DNA of 64,000 nucleotides from Flavonifractor sp. AGMB03687 (GCF_017811815.1 NZ_JADKZI010000006.1:1-64000); one strand, 5' to 3'. Counted from the stretch's first letter, positions 8,227-16,620 are shown. Numbers and translations are program-made. The notes: generated by a model from the letters alone, not told the origin.

Positions 8227-10770
8227 TTACATATCCAGGATAGAGTTGATCTCGTTCATGTTGGTTTCAATCCATTCGAGGATGTCCTTATTCTTCTGGA
8301 GAGTCTCTCGCTTTTCGGATTCGTCAGTAGCACACTTTTCAAGTTCTGCATACTTGGAAGCAATAATCTCATCCAGTTCAGTGAAGATGCGAGAGAATTG
8401 CGCCTTCATTGCTTCAACCTGCTCCTCAGCAAATCCCAATGCGCTTTCTGTTCCTTCGTCCAGATTGCGGCGCATCTTGGCGATAAGTGCCTGCTGAATC
8501 AATGCGGTAGAAACGCTGAATTTTTCAATATGCTCAGTTTTTTCCTCAAATACATCTCTCATGATCGTCTTGTATTCGAGGACTGTCTTATATACATCTT
8601 CATCCTTGTAGTCATCGACGGTTTCATAAACATCTTCCTCTTCATAACCACCGCCGAAAATTCTGGCAATTTTTGCAAAGAAGCCAGATTTCTTTACTCG
8701 TCTTGTACCAACCTTCTCTCTGTGCGAGCCAACTTTGACCTTTCGAGTTCCAACTTTTTCCTCATGAGAGCCAACAACAATTTCTTCTTCTTCCTGACCA
8801 ACCTTTTCGTAATAGGTTCTTTCCTCGTAAGTGGTTTCACCAATATCTTCAACGGTTTCAGATGCGAAGTCATCGGTTGTCCAGCTTTCGGCAGTCTCAC
8901 GCATTGTGTTCAAAGCGCCCTTGATGAGGTCGAGTGTCTGGAAATCAAGCTGCTCATCGTTGGAGGATTCATCAAATTTGGAGACTTTCTCCTGATACTC
9001 CATAAGCAACCGTTCGCCGGTGCTGACAATTTCACGATTGATTACGCTTTCCAGTTCGGAAGTCAGTTCTGCCATTGCATCAGAGCTGAAAGTGCTGAAC
9101 TGATTAACAAGCCGCTTTGCTTCGTCACGGCTGGTCAAAGTCTCGCCATAAGGTCTGAAAATCTTATTAGATTTGGTTGTAGCATTCTGCTTCAGCTGCT
9201 CAGCCTTTTCAGTGATGATAGGCATAGGATCAAGATCGGCGATTTTCTGCTTAAAGACTTCAGCTTCCTCGCCATCAGCAATTTTCTGTCTTACTGCCGC
9301 TGCTCGTTCAGCACAAGCCTTAGCAGCCTTTTCATCGGTGGCAACACGTGTTTTAGCCTTGACAAGAACTTCGCTGCTTTCAAGAACTTCCTGGAAAGAT
9401 TCAACCAGGTCTTTAATCTTTTTGGTTTTGGCGTATTTCTTAACATAGGCAGTAATAGCAGCTTCAATGGAATAGATACCGGAATGAATCAATGCCTGCT
9501 CCTTGGTATCACCGGATTCAATCGCCCGACTCAAACGGAAATTCAGTTCCTGCTGGGCGCTCGGAGAGAGTGTGGAGTATTTTTCAAGGTGCATAGACTC
9601 AAATTCCAAGAATTTGTCGATCATAAGGAGCGTATCTCTTGCAGAGATTGGAAGCTGGCGTTCCTGCGCTCTTGTTAGATTGTCGATATCAATTCCGGCA
9701 AGATCGGTTTTGATATTCAAAGCCGTGAACGCAGAACAAGGGAACAACTGGGGATCGTCAATGCCATAAGAAGCAAGGTATCTCTTGGCGGAGAGAATAG
9801 CTTTTTCAATGCTTTCCTCCTGAGGATTGAACTGATCCATCTTGTTGATAACAAACAAGAATCTATCTCGAACCTGTTTGCCGCCTTTTTTAATTTGATC
9901 TGCGACATAGTGGAGCAGAGCGGCATCATCATTGGTACTCAGCTGAGTTCCGTTCAAGACATACAAAATGAGATTATTGGAGTCATTGTTAATTGCTCTG
10001 TATGTGGTGTTCTTATGGGCCTGATTCTGAGAGTTGTTGGGACCCGGAGTGTCAACAAGCATAAGAGCGGTACTCTTAGAATCAAGGAAAGGAATATCAC
10101 CTTCGGTCGAGATACGATGAACATTCGGGTTGTCATTGAGTTCGTTCATAATTTCGTAAGTCAGATGAGGGACTTCCTGAAGAACAACATCATCTTCATC
10201 ATAAACAACCGCTGCAAAAGTAGGATCATCAGCGTCAAGAATTTCTGTGATAGTAGCAGTACACGCTTCGTTCTTGGAAGGCATGAGCTTTTTTCCAAGC
10301 AACGCATTGATAAGCGTAGATTTACCGGAACTCATCGTGGCGATGACATTTACGGGGAAGATGGCGTTGTTTGTGTTTTCAAAAGCCTTAGTTAATTTGG
10401 CATCTCTAAAGTCATCAAGAGGACCTTCCTGCAAATCCTGAAAAACTTTTACGATTTTCTCGTTAATGTCTTCATCGCTCTTTCCTGCGATGTATTTCAT
10501 GTTGGAGACTTTGATAATGCCTTCCTTCTGTGCCTGTTCAAAAGCATCTTCAAAATCGTCCCAGTCTAATGCCATGCCGCAATATTCCAGAGAAAAATCC
10601 AAAGTATTCAGTTCCTCACGAAGCATTTTAGGAAACTTGCCAATCCACTCCTGAAGACGTTTTCCTTTTGTGACTTTGTAGAGGATGCTGTCAGTGGAAA
10701 CATCTCTACCATTTACTTTTACTGTTGTTTCAAGTCGGTACGGATTGTACTTAACATATACCTGTGCCAT
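8227..10770 (-). CDS. Large dynamin-like GTPase
   Basis: 847 residues from ATG 10770, chosen because GGAGGG lies 7 bases upstream; an earlier in-frame ATG lacks a site. The GTPase motifs are G1 ATMSSGKS (144-151), a G2 threonine in ACTATITE, G3 DTPG (240-243) and G4 NKMD (309-312). The N-terminal 130 residues are a separate domain. After the GTPase domain the protein is long and helical. Near residues 640-720 it has a repeated Glu/Lys segment (VGSHEEKVGTRKVKV then VGSHREKVGTRRVKK) around GFFAKIARIFGGG, a plausible membrane-touching paddle. The layout resembles bacterial dynamins of the LeoA/BDLP group. It overlaps the smaller dynamin gene by 20 bases; such proteins often work as pairs. Confidence 0.87.
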   Translation of the reverse strand: MAQVYVKYNPYRLETTVKVNGRDVSTDSILYKVTKGKRLQEWIGKFPKMLREELNTLDFSLEYCGMALDWDDFEDAFEQAQKEGIIKVSNMKYIAGKSDEDINEKIVKVFQDLQEGPLDDFRDAKLTKAFENTNNAIFPVNVIATMSSGKSTLINALLGKKLMPSKNEACTATITEILDADDPTFAAVVYDEDDVVLQEVPHLTYEIMNELNDNPNVHRISTEGDIPFLDSKSTALMLVDTPGPNNSQNQAHKNTTYRAINNDSNNLILYVLNGTQLSTNDDAALLHYVADQIKKGGKQVRDRFLFVINKMDQFNPQEESIEKAILSAKRYLASYGIDDPQLFPCSAFTALNIKTDLAGIDIDNLTRAQERQLPISARDTLLMIDKFLEFESMHLEKYSTLSPSAQQELNFRLSRAIESGDTKEQALIHSGIYSIEAAITAYVKKYAKTKKIKDLVESFQEVLESSEVLVKAKTRVATDEKAAKACAERAAAVRQKIADGEEAEVFKQKIADLDPMPIITEKAEQLKQNATTKSNKIFRPYGETLTSRDEAKRLVNQFSTFSSDAMAELTSELESVINREIVSTGERLLMEYQEKVSKFDESSNDEQLDFQTLDLIKGALNTMRETAESWTTDDFASETVEDIGETTYEERTYYEKVGQEEEEIVVGSHEEKVGTRKVKVGSHREKVGTRRVKKSGFFAKIARIFGGGYEEEDVYETVDDYKDEDVYKTVLEYKTIMRDVFEEKTEHIEKFSVSTALIQQALIAKMRRNLDEGTESALGFAEEQVEAMKAQFSRIFTELDEIIASKYAELEKCATDESEKRETLQKNKDILEWIETNMNEINSILDM

Positions 10771-12100
10771 TTGCGTTCCCTCCATCGTATAGATTTGCAA
10801 TTATTTTTTCAAAATGTGCGAACCCGCAATTTACAAACAGTGCATCTACTTCATTGGTCGTTGAAATATGCGGACAGCCGAGTTTTTCTTCGTAATAGTC
10901 AGCCAAACTTTGTGTTTCAAACTTGTCCATGTAGTTTTCCATCTCTCTACGCTCAATTCTACTAAATTCTTCCGTTTTACTCTTTTTGACCAAGTAAGCA
11001 GCACGAGAAGAAACCGGACAGATTACTGGATTTTTGAATCCTTTAGACACAAGAAATTTTCTTTGGTTTTCAATAGAATCAAGGTAGTTATCATCCTCAG
11101 AAATCAGCTGGTCAACCTTGTTCATAACGAAGATTATCTTAGTTCGTCCAAGTCTCTGCTTGACAACTTCGAGATGATGTTCCTCGTCAGTGGTGCCAAG
11201 TTGTGTAGAGTTAAGAACATAAATCATCAGGTGGTATTTTCGAGATTTAATCATTCGTTGACTAATTTCGGTATGCTCTACATTTTCGCTTGAATTTACC
11301 CCTGGAGAATCGAACAGAATAATTCGTTTGCCACCAAGTTCTCCATTGAAGAATGTGCCAACGGTTATTTTGTAAGATTTATTATCCTCGTTATCACTTA
11401 ACAGATCTTCCTTTGATGCGTCCATAGAAAGATCATGATCATATTCACTCGATACACCATCTTCGATAGGTTTTGAAATGATGGTGTGTATTTTACTGGT
11501 GCAAGCCATATTTTGCATTAGGCTGATGTTTTTGCCTACCAGCGAGTTAATGAGTGTTGATTTGCCAGCACTCATTGTTGCTGTAATCAAAATGTTGTAC
11601 GGTCTTGCGTTAATAAAGCTGGTGTTTTTCTTGACAAGTTTCAAATAGCGTTTGAATCCTTTGGTCAAATTGCTTTTAAGTACATCTTCCCAAGCCGATG
11701 GGCTGCCGAGTGCAGCTTCAAACTCTAAAGCAAAGAATGCTGCATGTTCTTTTGGCAAGTCAAAGTCTGAAATAATTCTGTCGATTATTGTTTTAACCTT
11801 TTCTGATTTGACGACTTTTGAGTGAAATCCAAGCATTACCGCCAGATCGTAAGGTAGCAAGTAGCAAAAGCGAGGATCAAACGAAATGTCCATATTATAT
11901 ACAGGCACTTCTTGCTCATCACATAAAGCACCTTTGTAAAACTTAATCTGTGCTTTTGTGTATTTCCTTTTATCCCATCTTACAACCCGAATCAATCTTC
12001 TGAGATACATGAAGTATTGAGTTCGTATGTCAGTAGTTTCTTTTAAGATAGGGTTAAAGGTAATGATCTGTGTGCTTGCAAAAATGTCTTGTTGATTCAC
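10751..12100 (-). CDS. Small dynamin-like GTPase, partner of the large one
   Basis: 449 residues from GTG 12100. Motifs are G1 ATMSAGKS (174-181), G3 DSPG (264-267) and G4 NKVD (327-330). The first 160 residues form an N-terminal domain. Unlike its partner, it has only a short helical segment after the GTPase domain, so it probably contributes mainly the GTPase head. Its 3' end overlaps the start of the large dynamin, which suggests translational coupling and a stoichiometric pair. Bacterial dynamin pairs (LeoA/LeoC, DynA-type fusions) tubulate or fuse membranes; that role here is family-based inference. Confidence 0.85.
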   Translation of the reverse strand: MNQQDIFASTQIITFNPILKETTDIRTQYFMYLRRLIRVVRWDKRKYTKAQIKFYKGALCDEQEVPVYNMDISFDPRFCYLLPYDLAVMLGFHSKVVKSEKVKTIIDRIISDFDLPKEHAAFFALEFEAALGSPSAWEDVLKSNLTKGFKRYLKLVKKNTSFINARPYNILITATMSAGKSTLINSLVGKNISLMQNMACTSKIHTIISKPIEDGVSSEYDHDLSMDASKEDLLSDNEDNKSYKITVGTFFNGELGGKRIILFDSPGVNSSENVEHTEISQRMIKSRKYHLMIYVLNSTQLGTTDEEHHLEVVKQRLGRTKIIFVMNKVDQLISEDDNYLDSIENQRKFLVSKGFKNPVICPVSSRAAYLVKKSKTEEFSRIERREMENYMDKFETQSLADYYEEKLGCPHISTTNEVDALFVNCGFAHFEKIIANLYDGGNANGTGIC

Positions 12101-12133
12101 ATCTTATACCTTTTCCATTTGCCACAACTGCAT

Positions 12134-12595
12134 TTATTTGAACTGTTTCGCCAGCTCATTCAGTGATGCTTTTGAAATCTCTAAAATAGCATTTTCCCGA
12201 TATTTTGCAAAAATGATATATCCATCATCGGAAAGATACACAAATGCAGATTTTCCTCCACCCATTTCAGCATGAGGCTTTCCGTAAGCTCTAATTAGCT
12301 TATCTACCGTATCAGGCTGCTTTGGCTCGGTTGTATTATTTGAAACAAGGTGTATCCCGGTTGACCAAAGATGTTTCAAATCTGAATTGAAGAAGCAAAC
12401 CGCTTTAAGTAAAGAATGAAGCTGATTGCTGTTTCGTTCTTCTTGGAAATACAGAACCATCCAAAGGTCGTTTTTGTTGTAAACAACAAATGACTGGAGA
12501 GAGAAAGCCGGAGTTCCTAATTGTGAAACCACGATGCGTTTTTCTGTATTAAGTAACATTTGAAATTTTTCATACATTGCTTTGTCCTCAGCCAC
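12134..12595 (-). CDS. Candidate immunity protein for the papain-like toxin
   Basis: 153 residues from GTG 12595, chosen because AGGAGG lies 8 bases upstream; an earlier GTG overlaps the ribosome site itself. It is a soluble alpha/beta protein with no signal peptide (QSFVVYNKNDLWMVLYF, then VDKLIRAYGKPHAEMGGG and YIIFAKYRENAILEI). I do not recognise the family. It starts 13 bases after the toxin stop, mirroring the toxin-then-small-protein order at 2,398-3,629, which is why I propose immunity. Alternatives are a chaperone or adaptor. Confidence 0.5.
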   Translation of the reverse strand: MAEDKAMYEKFQMLLNTEKRIVVSQLGTPAFSLQSFVVYNKNDLWMVLYFQEERNSNQLHSLLKAVCFFNSDLKHLWSTGIHLVSNNTTEPKQPDTVDKLIRAYGKPHAEMGGGKSAFVYLSDDGYIIFAKYRENAILEISKASLNELAKQFK

Positions 12596-12608
12596 TATAA
12601 ACACCTCC

Positions 12609-13526
12609 TTACTTGTCCTTGATTACATAGAAGCCAATGAAGCGAGAGTACATTCCTCGATTACATTTAGAAGGATCTTTGATTGTATTACCGGATTCGT
12701 CAAATATTGTTGGGTTAGTAGTTCCTGGCTTGTGTGACCAATAGCCGTTTTTGCCTTTTACATAAAAGTGGAAGTCAGAACCGAAGCCAGGAATACGAGG
12801 AGATGTTACAAGAGCAAACATTCTCTCATTCTTTTGCGGCTGATAAGATGCAGAATCAACTTCAACCATCTTTTTCCCCAAAGCATCAAAATCCATTTTC
12901 ATGTATTTCTCGAAAACAGCTTTAACTTCCTTGTCGGAGCCATACTCCATAATCGTCCCTAATTCTTCGGAGGTGTCCAGACCGGCAAAGTGACCAGGAG
13001 ACGGTTTTTGCTTATAAGCTGTCCCGTTTAGTTCTTTAGGCATTCCATAGGCATACGCCATGCAATTTGGCCCCGCCCTTTTGCTGGATGAGTATAAGCT
13101 CTCATCAGTAAATTCATCAAAGGCTTCAAAAAAATCGAGGTTGTTTGAGCCGATGATTGGAGATTCACTGCGATATCTGAGGAACATATCTTTCGGATCA
13201 AAACCAAATTCGGCAAATAGGTCTCGATGTTTGCCAACATCGTTCCGAATAGTTGACGAGAGAAAATGTTCTTCTGTATAGCCAAAGGGAGCAAATATTT
13301 CTTCTTGTGATTTTATTTCAGTCCCTGTGAAGGAAACTTCTACAGAAGTCCCGTCGGCCAGAGAGATATGCTCCTTGGATTGTCCTGTGTAGTCCGGTTC
13401 CGATGTAGAAAAGAGTTGCTCAAGGCTGTCTTTCAATGTATCTAAACTGGGAGAATCATTTTTGCCTTTGTCCGGCATCTCTGGTACTACTTCGCATAAA
13501 CCGATTGTTTCAAATTTTTGATTCAT
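12609..13526 (-). CDS. Polymorphic toxin with a C-terminal papain-like (Cys-His) domain
   Basis: 305 residues, ATG 13526 with GAGGAG upstream, 26 bases after the WYL gene. Residues 25-66 contain SPSLDTLKDSLEQLF....PD followed by HISLADGTSVEV, the same module as in the nuclease toxin at 2,691-3,629. The C-terminal half has GPNCMAYAYG (Cys155), then FGSDFHFYV (His253) and GYWSHKPGTTNP (His265), ending in FIGFYVI. That order fits a papain/NlpC-like cysteine peptidase or transferase fold used in effector proteins. The catalytic reading is mine from motifs only. No signal peptide or membrane segment is visible, so export must use a non-Sec route if it is delivered. Confidence 0.65.
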   Translation of the reverse strand: MNQKFETIGLCEVVPEMPDKGKNDSPSLDTLKDSLEQLFSTSEPDYTGQSKEHISLADGTSVEVSFTGTEIKSQEEIFAPFGYTEEHFLSSTIRNDVGKHRDLFAEFGFDPKDMFLRYRSESPIIGSNNLDFFEAFDEFTDESLYSSSKRAGPNCMAYAYGMPKELNGTAYKQKPSPGHFAGLDTSEELGTIMEYGSDKEVKAVFEKYMKMDFDALGKKMVEVDSASYQPQKNERMFALVTSPRIPGFGSDFHFYVKGKNGYWSHKPGTTNPTIFDESGNTIKDPSKCNRGMYSRFIGFYVIKDK

Positions 13527-13551
13527 GCCAAGCTCCTCATTGAGTATATTT

Positions 13552-14520
13552 CTACAAATTATAGTTTGCGTTCATTTTTGTGATTTCAATTTTCATTTCT
13601 TCAACGAAATCTTCAGGTGCCGTTACTTTAACACGGCGACCTTGACTTAGAAGCCACATCTTAATACCATCTCCGTAAACTTCAGCTTCAATGGTATAAG
13701 TTCTGCCGTTTCGTTCAATGACTTTGGCAGTAGGGAGTTTATCAAGAACTGCTTGGATGGCAGAACCAGTAAATTCAAATTGAATGGTTCTCAGTTTACC
13801 AGGCCACATGAATAAACTTCGCTGTCGAAGGAGTCCCTCATCAAATTCGGGAGCTTCATTACAAGTGAATTTCTTTCTGTGTTCAGTTATGTACTTAATC
13901 CTGTCTACACGGAAGTATAATGGCTTATCAGGATCACCTTCTGTGTTAAAGGCTATCAGATAAAAGAAATTGTCAGTGAACATCACAGAAGCCGGGCGTA
14001 TGCGATGCGTTTTCCATGCTCGGTCTGCACGATAATATTCAATCGTTATTTCCTTTTTTTCTGTGATGCAGTTTACAAGTTTCCAAAGCGTTTCCTGGAC
14101 GCTAACACAGTCATGTTTGATTTCAGTGTAGTGGTACAGTTCTTTACGGATTAAATCATTTAGCATCGGACGATCTTTTGCGGTTGTAAAACTTTTGAGT
14201 TTGTTAGTCAGTGTTAAAAGTTCTTCTTTAGAAAAGGCTCTTGAACCAATCATTACTTCAAGCAAGGCGAACAATTCCTGATTGGTAAGAAATTCATCCA
14301 TATATAGACGGTAGCATTTTGATTGACTGGAGTAGAGTAACTCTGTGTTTCCTACTAACTGCCTATGATCTGCAAGGAAAGCCTTTAGATCGTTAATATC
14401 TCGGCTGATACTTTTTGTTGAAACACCATATTCTTCTGCAAGCCTCTGAACGGATAAGTCTTCACCTCTAAGACCACGGAAAAAGACTTCTAATAATCTA
14501 TCATGCTTTGTGCTTTCCAT
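13552..14520 (-). CDS. HTH-WYL transcriptional regulator of the toxin island
   Basis: 322 residues from ATG 14520 with GGAGG close upstream; a longer reading has no better site. Residues 1-60 are a winged HTH (RLLEVFFRGLRGEDLSVQRLAEEYGVSTKSISRDI). Residues about 140-230 are a WYL domain (ITIEYYRADRAWKTHRIRPASVMFTDNFFYLIAF), followed by the WCX C-terminal extension. WYL regulators sense ligands, often nucleic acids or nucleotides, and commonly control phage-defence islands. Being the first gene of the run, it probably autoregulates the whole island. Confidence 0.88.
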   Translation of the reverse strand: MESTKHDRLLEVFFRGLRGEDLSVQRLAEEYGVSTKSISRDINDLKAFLADHRQLVGNTELLYSSQSKCYRLYMDEFLTNQELFALLEVMIGSRAFSKEELLTLTNKLKSFTTAKDRPMLNDLIRKELYHYTEIKHDCVSVQETLWKLVNCITEKKEITIEYYRADRAWKTHRIRPASVMFTDNFFYLIAFNTEGDPDKPLYFRVDRIKYITEHRKKFTCNEAPEFDEGLLRQRSLFMWPGKLRTIQFEFTGSAIQAVLDKLPTAKVIERNGRTYTIEAEVYGDGIKMWLLSQGRRVKVTAPEDFVEEMKIEITKMNANYNL

Positions 14521-14566
14521 AACAACCTCCATTCTTGGTCTGCTGGATTCCCCTGTTTTTGAAATC

Positions 14567-14597
14567 ATTATATAAAAAGTGGTGGACAGATGTATGT
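14567..14597 (-). promoter_or_regulatory. Candidate promoter of the toxin island
   Basis: A perfect TATAAT lies on the minus strand (14572-14567), 47 bases before the WYL start. The hexamer 17 bases further upstream is a poor -35, suggesting activator dependence. A GACA-N6-TGTC inverted repeat overlaps that site and could be the WYL operator. Confidence 0.45.
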
Positions 14598-14619
14598 CTC
14601 AGCAAACCATAACAGAGGA

Positions 14620-14856
14620 TCATTTTTCGGGTTCTTCTTGTTCAATAACAGTATCGTCGGGTACAAAATCCATCATATCTCCGGCATTGCAATTCATAAC
14701 CTCGGCAATCTTCAGAAGTGCAGAAAGATTTACCTCCTGATTTCGCCTTAGTTTTGTAAATGTGGCAGAGGATAGTCCAGTCCGCTTGCGAAGTTCGGCT
14801 TTTCCGATTTCTCGTTCCACACACAAATACCACAGTTTTTTATAGCTAACTTTCAA
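14620..14856 (-). CDS. Small Cro/CI-type (XRE) DNA-binding protein
   Basis: 78 residues from TTG 14856, preceded by AGGAGG at 7 bases. Residues 5-60 are one helix-turn-helix domain (IGKAELRKRTGLSSATFTKLRRN), of the type common in clostridial ICEs. It lies just upstream of the WYL gene on the same strand and has its own strong promoter. It may regulate element genes or the toxin island. Confidence 0.82.
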   Translation of the reverse strand: MKVSYKKLWYLCVEREIGKAELRKRTGLSSATFTKLRRNQEVNLSALLKIAEVMNCNAGDMMDFVPDDTVIEQEEPEK

Positions 14857-14887
14857 AATGTATCCTCCTTTTCATCTTATTGTGTCT

Positions 14888-14916
14888 ATTATAATCCTCT
14901 GGCGTTGAAAACTCAA
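14888..14916 (-). promoter_or_regulatory. Sigma-70 type promoter of the XRE gene
   Basis: On the minus strand TTGAGT (14916-14911) and TATAAT (14893-14888) are separated by 17 bases, 32 bases upstream of the TTG start. Confidence 0.7.
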
Positions 14917-15004
14917 TAAGTTAGTCGGGAAATAGGCTACTTTGATGAAAAAAAGATTGTCTTGTTGTAAAAACAAGAAAATCCAGATTTTCTATTTGAG
15001 TAAA

Positions 15005-15046
15005 AGCCAAAGATTATACACCAGTTATGGAGAATAACCTTTGGCT
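15005..15046 (-). terminator. Terminator after the membrane-anchored protein gene
   Basis: AGCCAAAG and CTTTGGCT form an 8-bp stem with a 26-base loop; on the minus strand it is followed by TTTTA. It lies 6 bases past the stop at 15,052. Confidence 0.5.
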
Positions 15047-15051
15047 CTGGC

Positions 15052-15567
15052 TTATTCGACAAGTTCAGCACTTTCTGCCATTTTGATAATCTCAGAATCA
15101 TCAATTTTGCTTGGAGTGTATTCCAGAACATAAGTGACTTCCGGAGAATAAGTCCAACAGAGAAATGCCGTGTCATCTTTCTTGTAAAGAGCGCCCGGCC
15201 AGTACTGAATCATCATTTCCTCACAGCTGTCCATACTGTCAACCGGGAAAAGCACACCCAGGGCTTCCGTATGTAATCCGGTGATTTCTTTCGGGTCTCC
15301 TTCGTAAAATGTGGTTTTCAGGATACGGTAGTAGATATTGTTATCCTTGTCGTTTTGGTCTCCGTAGGTCAGAGTGGCTGCGAGTTCTGTTTTGGAAACC
15401 TTCTTTACATCTTCTCCAAGAACTTCTTCTGCGCTCTTTTCAAAACGGTTAGCAAATTCATCGAAGTTCATTTCCTTTTTCTGATGTGAAGTCACCACAA
15501 TTATGATTCCAACCGCCACAACAATAATGACAGCAAATAGGATGGCTATTCGTTTCTTTTTATTCAT
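15052..15567 (-). CDS. Membrane-anchored exported protein, unknown function
   Basis: 171 residues from ATG 15567, preceded by AAGGAAG; a longer frame start has no site. Residues 4-26 are a single N-terminal membrane segment (KKRIAILFAVIIVVAVGIII) without a cleavage or lipobox motif. The remaining 145 residues should be outside. The domain is mixed alpha/beta with conserved-looking MIQYWPGALY and AFLCWTYSPEVTYVLEYTP. I do not recognise the family. It follows the SLOG gene by 31 bases and may be co-transcribed with it. Confidence 0.7.
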   Translation of the reverse strand: MNKKKRIAILFAVIIVVAVGIIIVVTSHQKKEMNFDEFANRFEKSAEEVLGEDVKKVSKTELAATLTYGDQNDKDNNIYYRILKTTFYEGDPKEITGLHTEALGVLFPVDSMDSCEEMMIQYWPGALYKKDDTAFLCWTYSPEVTYVLEYTPSKIDDSEIIKMAESAELVE

Positions 15568-15598
15568 GTTCTTCCTTTCCGTGTAAATAATGAGAAAG

Positions 15599-16072
15599 TC
15601 AACGAGGTACATCTGGCAGATTCATGATCTTTGCACCTGCCTTTTTTGCATATTGCATGGTCTGATAAGCTCCGCCAGAATCGTGTTCGACACAGAAAAT
15701 AACCAAATCCGAACGGTCAACCATGGACCGATTCCTGACTTGATGGGCGGACTTGAAATGCTTTTCTGCGGATTCGAGACAGATTTCAATTTCATCATAA
15801 TACTCATGAAATGACTGCTCATTGTTCCGGTATTCTGCCGTCATATACGGCAGTACCAGAACGAGAGAACTGTTGTCATCCCGGATCGTTCGCTTGCATC
15901 TGCGGATCGTTGATGAAACAAGCTGGTCAAATTCTCCGTCTCGCCCTACAAGGAACTCGACATATTCTTTGGTAAGAAGCAGTTCACGGATGATTGCTTC
16001 CAACTGCTGTTCAATCACAAACGGATCATCAACTTCTCTGTGTCCAAAGAAGCTGACAGCGAATAAATTCAT
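15599..16072 (-). CDS. SLOG-family (DUF1273/YpsA-like) Rossmann protein
   Basis: 157 residues, ATG 16072 preceded by AGGAGAG. It opens with AVSFFGHREVDD, has FLVGRDGEFDQLVSSTI in the middle and ends with DLVIFCVEHDSGGAYQTMQYAKKAG. This is the three-part signature of SLOG nucleotide-binding domains related to the DprA and lysine-decarboxylase-like folds. SLOG proteins are thought to bind or process nucleotide signals. It is cargo of the ICE. A second, longer SLOG protein lies at 39,401-39,943 in the chromosome. Confidence 0.8.
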   Translation of the reverse strand: MNLFAVSFFGHREVDDPFVIEQQLEAIIRELLLTKEYVEFLVGRDGEFDQLVSSTIRRCKRTIRDDNSSLVLVLPYMTAEYRNNEQSFHEYYDEIEICLESAEKHFKSAHQVRNRSMVDRSDLVIFCVEHDSGGAYQTMQYAKKAGAKIMNLPDVPR

Positions 16073-16236
16073 AAAAATCTCTCCTTTGGAGATACTTCAT
16101 ACTGGTATCGCTAATCAAAACACGATATTGGTAATTATATCACCAAAATAAGAAAGGATAAAGCAAAAATTCATTTTCTTGCTACCAACGCTGCCTTCCA
16201 ATTCATACTACAATAATTGAGGAAGGAGGGACAGAA

Positions 16237-16563
16237 GTGGCCAACACGCAGTATGATGAATTTATTCGTATCAGAATTACTGAACTGAGAATAGCAAAGA
16301 ATATTTCTGAACACAAGATGAGTTTGGATTTGGACAAGAGTGGCTCATACATTCGTGGTATAACCAGCGGAGCGGCCTTGCCGTCTCTCAGGGAACTGTT
16401 CAATATCATCTCGTATTTTGATATGACACCGGCAGAATTTTTCGCTCCACTGGACGATGCAAAAACCCCGTACCGTGAATTGTGCGAGAAGCTGAGAACC
16501 ATGAATGAGGAGGATCTCGAAAAGGTCAGTACCTTTATTGGCTGGATCGAGAAGAAAGAATAA
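16237..16563 (+). CDS. XRE-family HTH regulator
   Basis: 108 residues from GTG 16237, preceded by GAAGGAGGG. Residues 8-65 are a helix-turn-helix (RIRITELRIAKNISEHKMSLDLDKSGSYI), with a helical C-terminal tail. It is divergent from the SLOG gene, with 165 bases between them that include a TATAAT-like box on the minus strand. Likely a small element-borne repressor. Confidence 0.82.
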   Translation: MANTQYDEFIRIRITELRIAKNISEHKMSLDLDKSGSYIRGITSGAALPSLRELFNIISYFDMTPAEFFAPLDDAKTPYRELCEKLRTMNEEDLEKVSTFIGWIEKKE

Positions 16564-16583
16564 TCAAATGGAATTAAGATTTT

Positions 16584-16620
16584 AACCTGGATGCCAAATG
16601 GCAGTCCAGGTTTTTTCTTT
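16584..16620 (+). terminator. Terminator of the XRE gene
   Basis: AACCTGGATGCC (16584-16595) pairs with GGCA-G-TCCAGGTT (16600-16612) around AAAT, followed by a T run (TTTTTTCTTT). Confidence 0.85.

Noticed and set aside
8643-8810. Charged repeat in the large dynamin considered as a sequencing artefact
   Set aside because: The repeat units differ in codons and residues and the frame is continuous, so it looks genuine.
8095-9678. 527-codon plus-strand open frame opposite the large dynamin gene
   Set aside because: It is the antisense of a gene with clear GTPase motifs. Its translation is rich in F, L, S and C with no domain, and it has no ribosome site.
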